Part shown: piece by piece, positions 6,822-9,734 of the stretch | How the letters are laid out: every line of letters starts with the position of its first letter | Numbering within the stretch: position 1 is the stretch's first letter | Assembly: GCA_005889395.1 (NCBI GenBank) | Contig: VBFX01000175.1 | Location: 1 to 9,734, forward strand | Direction of reading: 5' to 3' | Length of the DNA stretch: 9,734 bases | DNA from: Chloroflexota bacterium | Lineage (GTDB): Bacteria > Chloroflexota > Dormibacteria > CF-121 | Program-made: the position numbers and the translations under genes | Notes under the pieces: model-generated | The model's database searches: none | What the model was told of the DNA's origin: nothing | The model's input: the letters and a program-made list of their open reading frames with translations, nothing else

Positions 6822-8080
6822 GCCTGGGCTCCCTCTCGGGCCGGCGCCGCCAGGCGCCGGTTTTTTCTTTTGTGCTGGTCTGCCTCCTCCTCTCCTCGCT
6901 GGGAGGGCGGGCCGGCGTGGCGGCCTCCGCCCAGGACTCGCCGGGCGCGCTCTCGATCCGCATCGTCGGCAACCATTTCGTGGACGGCGGCGGCCGGCCG
7001 GTGCGGATGCTGGGCGTCAATCGGTCGGGCACCGAGTACGAATGCATGGATGGGCGCGGTCCCTTCGACGGGCCGAGTGATGCGGCCTCGATCGCCGTCA
7101 TGGCCTCCTGGCACATCAACACGGTTCGCGTCCCGCTCAACGAGGATTGCTGGCTCGGCATCAACGGCGCGCCCGACGCATTCAGCGGCGCCGCCTACCA
7201 GAACGCGATCGTCGCCTACGTCCGACGCCTGCATGAGGCCGGGTTGTACGCCATCGTCGACCTGCACTGGTCGGCCCAGGGGACGCTGCCCGCCGACGGC
7301 CGCAGCGGACAGGGTCGCCAGATGGCCGACCGCGATCATGCCCCGGCCTTCTGGCGGTCGGTGGGCACCACCTTTCGCCGCGACCCGGCCGTCGTCTTCG
7401 ACCTCTTCAACGAGCCGCACGACATCAGCTGGGATTGCTGGCAGAATGGCTGCACCACGCAGGACGCGACCGGGAGCTGGCAGGTCGCCGGCTACCAATC
7501 CCTGGTCGATGCGGTTCGCGCCAGCGGGGCGCCCAACCCCGTGCTGGTCGCCGGCAATCGATGGGCGGGCGACCTGCGCGGATGGCCGCACGGCGTCCAC
7601 GATCCGATGCACCAGCTGGCCGCGTCGTGGCACGTGTACTCGCCGGGACCACGGCTGGATTCGCTGCGCGACCTGGTGGTGCGGCCGGTCGCGGCCGCCT
7701 ACCCCGTGGTCGCCGCGGAATTCGGGGAGAAAGATTGCGGGCCGTCGTGGGTGCACGACTTCATGGACTGGGCCGACCATGCCGGCATTTCTTACGTGGC
7801 ATGGACCTGGGACACCTGGCTCGACTGCGGCAACCCGGTGCTGATCACCGCCTACGACGGAACACCGACCGCCTACGGTAGCGGCGTTCGGGATCACCTG
7901 GCGGCGCTCTGGCGGGCGAAGCCGGCCACACACGTCATGACGCCGCTGGAGGCCTACGCGCCGCTGCTGGTCCTCGGTGCGGGCCTCCTGCTACTCCTTG
8001 TGGTCTCCGTTGCGATTTCGATTTTCACCCTCAGACGCCTTCGGCGCCGGAAACCCGCGCAGGGAGTGACCGGCATGTAA
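6818..8080 (+). CDS. GH5 glycoside hydrolase (cellulase-like), secreted and C-terminally membrane-anchored, copy 1
   Basis: A 420-residue predicted endo-beta-glucanase of glycoside hydrolase family 5. GTG 6818 overlaps the upstream stop (GTGA) and gives a proper signal peptide: basic n-region GRRRQ (8-12), hydrophobic core FSFVLVCLLLSSL (16-28), likely cleavage near AASAQ (35-39). A start at GTG 6872 would lose the basic region. GH5 catalytic features: VRVPLNEDCWLG (103-114), VDLHW (His150), VFDLFNEPHD (acid/base Glu199), SWHVY (His272), AAEFGEKDC (nucleophile Glu301) and AWTWDTW (328-334). Several paired cysteines (76, 111, 207, 212, 307, 337) suggest disulfides. A transmembrane helix at about 379-404 is followed by LRRLRRRK, so the catalytic domain faces outside (type I topology). 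A terminator-like hairpin overlaps the signal-peptide codons. It is probably co-transcribed with the acyltransferase, translation being coupled through GTGA. Confidence 0.92.
   Translation: MSLGSLSGRRRQAPVFSFVLVCLLLSSLGGRAGVAASAQDSPGALSIRIVGNHFVDGGGRPVRMLGVNRSGTEYECMDGRGPFDGPSDAASIAVMASWHINTVRVPLNEDCWLGINGAPDAFSGAAYQNAIVAYVRRLHEAGLYAIVDLHWSAQGTLPADGRSGQGRQMADRDHAPAFWRSVGTTFRRDPAVVFDLFNEPHDISWDCWQNGCTTQDATGSWQVAGYQSLVDAVRASGAPNPVLVAGNRWAGDLRGWPHGVHDPMHQLAASWHVYSPGPRLDSLRDLVVRPVAAAYPVVAAEFGEKDCGPSWVHDFMDWADHAGISYVAWTWDTWLDCGNPVLITAYDGTPTAYGSGVRDHLAALWRAKPATHVMTPLEAYAPLLVLGAGLLLLLVVSVAISIFTLRRLRRRKPAQGVTGM
6841..6870 (+). terminator. Intrinsic (rho-independent) terminator nested in the GH5-1 signal-peptide codons
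   Basis: CCGGCGCC (6841-6848) pairs perfectly with GGCGCCGG (6853-6860) around the loop GCCA, and is followed at once by TTTTTTCTTT (6861-6870). The stem can be lengthened by G-U pairs with 6838-6840. This is the standard form of an intrinsic terminator, and it is the only T-run of this length in an otherwise very GC-rich window. It begins 20 bases after the stop of the acyltransferase gene and lies about 23 bases inside the GH5-1 reading frame. It could end the biosynthetic operon, or act as an attenuator relieved by ribosomes moving into GH5-1. Activity is inferred, not shown. Confidence 0.8.
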
Positions 8081-8091
8081 GATGCCGGTCA
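8067..8091 (+). repeat. 10-bp perfect inverted repeat across the GH5-1 stop codon
   Basis: TGACCGGCAT (8067-8076) and ATGCCGGTCA (8082-8091) are exact reverse complements separated by GTAAG, and the TAA stop (8078-8080) lies in the loop. There is no T-tract after it, so it is not a standard intrinsic terminator. It ends 4 bases before the GH5-2 start codon and fills the place where a Shine-Dalgarno would be expected. It may act as an mRNA stabiliser, a translation-control hairpin or a protein-binding site. Confidence 0.7.
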
Positions 8092-8101
8092 GCGCATGCG
8101 C
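8092..8101 (+). repeat. Palindrome centred on the GH5-2 start codon
   Basis: GCGCATGCGC (8092-8101) is a perfect 10-bp palindrome containing ATG 8096. It directly follows the 10-bp inverted repeat. Short GC-rich palindromes are common by chance in such DNA, so a function is uncertain. Its position over the start codon is the reason to list it. Confidence 0.45.
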
Positions 8102-9562
8102 CGAATGACGAGGCCGCTGCAGCCGGGGATCCTGCTGGCGGCCATCATCGTGAGCGCCGCGGCCGTCGCCGCGACCGAGGCTCCGATCGCGGCACAGGCC
8201 GCGAGCCTGTCGGTGCGGATCGCCGGCAATCATTTCGTCGACGGCGCCGGACGCACGGTCCGGCTGCTGGGCGTGAACCGCTCCGGCACCGAGTACGAGT
8301 GCATGGCCAACAACGGGTTCTTCGATGGGCCCAGCGACGCCGCCTCGGTGGCGGCGATGGCGTCCTGGAACATCGACGCCGTCCGCGTGCCGCTCAACGA
8401 GGACTGCTGGCTGGGCATCAACGGCGCCCCCGCCGCCTACAGCGGCACCAACTACCGCAACGCGATCGCCGGCTACGTCAGTCGCCTGCACGCGGCCGGC
8501 ATGTACGCGATTGTCGACCTCCACTGGAACGCCCAGGGTTCCCTCCCCGCCGATGGCAGGACCGGGCAGGGCCGGCAGATGGCCGACCTCGACCACTCGC
8601 CCGCGTTCTGGAGCTCGGTGGCGAGCTTCTTCAAGAACGACCACGGCGTGGTCTTCGACCTCTTCAACGAGCCGCATGACATCAGCTGGGATTGCTGGCT
8701 CAACGGCTGTACCACCAGCGACGGCACCGGCACCTGGCAGACGGCCGGCATGCAGACGCTGCTCAATGCGGTGCGCGCCACCGGGGCGACCAACGTGGTG
8801 ACGCTGAGCGCCAACGGCTGGGGCGGCGACATTCCGCAATGGCTCAACTACCGGCCGCGTGACCCGGCCGGCCAGATCGCGGCCGGCTGGCATGTCTACT
8901 TTCCGGAAACCTTCTACAGCGATCCCGCACGCTGGGCCAGCGCCGTCCTGCCCGTGGCGGCGCAGGTGCCGATCGCGACCACCGAGCTGGGCGAGCACGA
9001 CTGCGCCGACGGCTGGATGAACCAGTTCCTGCCGTGGGCGGACCAGCACGGCCTTTCCTACACGGCCTGGACCTGGGACGCCTGGCCGAATTGCAGCAAC
9101 CCGGTCCTGATCACGAAATACGACGGCACCGCGACCGGTTACGGCGCCGGCTATCGCGATCACCTCCGAGCGCTGAATGGATTCAAGCCGGTGGCAACGC
9201 AGCCGTTGAGTGGCCCCGCGAGTGCCCGAAGCGCCGCGCCCGCCCGAACGCCGGCCAGCGCGGCGGCCAGCGCCCATTCGGCGGCGGCCAGCGCCCGTCC
9301 GGCGGGGACGACCGCGCCGACGATCGCGCAGCGGCGGTCCGGGACGACGGTGTCCTTCGCCGCCCAGGCCAGTGCGATGGCGAGCAACCCTGGCCGCGCC
9401 CTCTTGATCTGGGTGGGATCGATCGCGCTGCTGGCCGCACCGCTCGGATTCACGGCAACGCGCTGGTTTATCCGACGCCGGCGTCGCCGGCGCGCCGCGA
9501 CACTGGCGGCCGTCGCCGACCAGCCGCTGTCCCCCGTTGCCGCAAAGCCGTCGCAGACGTAA
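8096..9562 (+). CDS. GH5 glycoside hydrolase (cellulase-like), secreted and C-terminally membrane-anchored, copy 2
   Basis: A 488-residue paralogue of the preceding GH5 enzyme; the two are about 80% identical over the first 80 mature residues by eye, and less so later. ATG 8096 gives a signal peptide: MRRMTRP, hydrophobic GILLAAIIVSAAAVAA (11-26), probable cleavage near AAQA (32-35). ATG 8105 is an alternative start. No good Shine-Dalgarno is visible, so translation may depend on coupling with copy 1, which ends 15 bases upstream. GH5 residues are intact: VRVPLNEDCW (96-105), DLHW (His143), FNEP (Glu192 acid/base), GWHVYFP (His266), TTELGEHDC (Glu297 nucleophile) and AWTWDAW (324-330). Unlike copy 1 it has an Ala/Pro/Ser-rich linker (about 371-415) before the transmembrane helix (about 434-456). 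Seven consecutive arginines (460-466) then mark the cytoplasmic side. It probably acts on a beta-glucan outside the membrane. Confidence 0.92.
   Translation: MRRMTRPLQPGILLAAIIVSAAAVAATEAPIAAQAASLSVRIAGNHFVDGAGRTVRLLGVNRSGTEYECMANNGFFDGPSDAASVAAMASWNIDAVRVPLNEDCWLGINGAPAAYSGTNYRNAIAGYVSRLHAAGMYAIVDLHWNAQGSLPADGRTGQGRQMADLDHSPAFWSSVASFFKNDHGVVFDLFNEPHDISWDCWLNGCTTSDGTGTWQTAGMQTLLNAVRATGATNVVTLSANGWGGDIPQWLNYRPRDPAGQIAAGWHVYFPETFYSDPARWASAVLPVAAQVPIATTELGEHDCADGWMNQFLPWADQHGLSYTAWTWDAWPNCSNPVLITKYDGTATGYGAGYRDHLRALNGFKPVATQPLSGPASARSAAPARTPASAAASAHSAAASARPAGTTAPTIAQRRSGTTVSFAAQASAMASNPGRALLIWVGSIALLAAPLGFTATRWFIRRRRRRRAATLAAVADQPLSPVAAKPSQT
9266..9307 (+). repeat. 21-bp tandem repeat encoding the Ala/Ser linker of GH5-2
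   Basis: Two adjoining imperfect 21-base units encode AASAHSA and AASARPA; a shorter related element (PASA) lies just before them. Boundaries are approximate. The repeats form the low-complexity linker between the GH5 domain and the membrane anchor, and are absent from copy 1. They suggest linker growth by replication slippage. Confidence 0.55.
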
Positions 9563-9734
9563 CGGCGCGGTGGCGCCCCTGCCGAGCGCGGGTGACATTT
9601 TCGGGGCGGCGCAGCTTTGTCATCGACCGGTGGCACCTTACGAGGAGCATTTCATCCAGCGCTGGGCTACAACGGTGCCATGGATGGAGGGGTCGTCCGT
9701 CGAATCTATCGTCCCGCGGTTCTCACCGTCGCTC
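9563..9734. other. Non-coding stretch after the GH5 pair, with a possible downstream gene start
   Basis: These 172 bases follow the last clear gene. They are less GC-biased than the genes (ACATTTTCGG, CAGCTTTGTCATCG). I see no hairpin followed by a T-tract, so no intrinsic terminator. A frame from ATG 9680 (MDGGVVRRIYRPAVLTVA) is open to the window end and looks like the basic start of a membrane or exported protein. The only Shine-Dalgarno-like site (GAGGAG at 9642) is too far upstream of it. A second in-frame option is TTG 9617. Too little is present to call a gene. Confidence 0.4.

Noticed and set aside
9474..9485. GACGCCGGCGTC, a perfect 12-bp palindrome
   Set aside because: It lies in the arginine-codon run of the GH5-2 tail, where CG-rich palindromes arise easily; no T-tract or partner site.
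7991..9598. Long minus-strand open frame (535 codons) opposite GH5-2, and a similar one opposite GH5-1 (6803-7933)
   Set aside because: Both are complements of high-GC coding DNA, where stops are rare. Their translations are low-complexity (Arg, Gly, Asp, Val-rich) with no recognisable domain, while the + strand encodes intact GH5 enzymes.
9617..9645. Possible promoter: TTGTCA (9617-9622) with TACGAG 16 bases later
   Set aside because: The -10 match is poor (3 of 6) and the downstream gene is not established. Such partial matches are expected by chance.
1..9734. CRISPR array, tRNA or rRNA genes, insertion sequences, attachment sites
   Set aside because: No regularly spaced direct repeats, no tRNA-like cloverleaf, no transposase-like frame and no terminal inverted repeats were seen on either strand.

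Overview
This window holds a compact, GC-rich block of genes all on the + strand. It reads as the middle and distal part of a surface- or exo-polysaccharide biosynthesis operon. Genes abut or overlap by 1 to 8 bases almost throughout. The organism is a high-GC bacterium. The gene families and the two C-terminally membrane-anchored glycoside hydrolases would fit a soil actinomycete-like or Chloroflexota/Dormibacterota-like lineage, but the sequence alone does not settle the phylum.

Layout. 2-991: 3' part of a GT4 glycosyltransferase whose N-terminus lies outside the window. 984-2138: a second GT4 glycosyltransferase. 2138-3084: an extended-SDR nucleotide-sugar epimerase/dehydratase broken by a deletion plus frameshift that removes its catalytic YxxxK segment. 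3081-3632: an RmlC-type cupin sugar epimerase. 3629-4930: an NAD(P)-dependent, homoserine-dehydrogenase-like oxidoreductase with a C-terminal SAF-like segment. 4948-5688: a short GalU-like nucleotidyltransferase. 5694-6821: a CelD/FemAB-type GNAT acyltransferase. 6818-8080 and 8096-9562: two tandem paralogous GH5 glycoside hydrolases, each with a signal peptide and a C-terminal transmembrane anchor. 9563-9734: a short non-coding stretch, possibly with the start of another gene.

Working together (inference): the nucleotidyltransferase, SDR, cupin epimerase and SAF oxidoreductase would make or modify an activated sugar. The two GT4 enzymes would build it into a repeat unit, and the GNAT enzyme would acylate a sugar or other group. 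The two GH5 enzymes, held on the outer face of the membrane, would trim or remodel a beta-glucan-like product during export.

Most notable points: (1) a textbook intrinsic terminator (8-bp perfect GC stem, 4-nt loop, T6CT3 tract) that lies inside the signal-peptide codons of the first GH5 gene; (2) loss of the active-site segment of the SDR gene; (3) a GalU-like protein that stops before the usual C-terminal region; (4) a 10-bp inverted repeat across the stop codon of GH5-1, followed by a palindrome centred on the start codon of GH5-2; (5) a 51-bp block nearly identical between the two GH5 genes.
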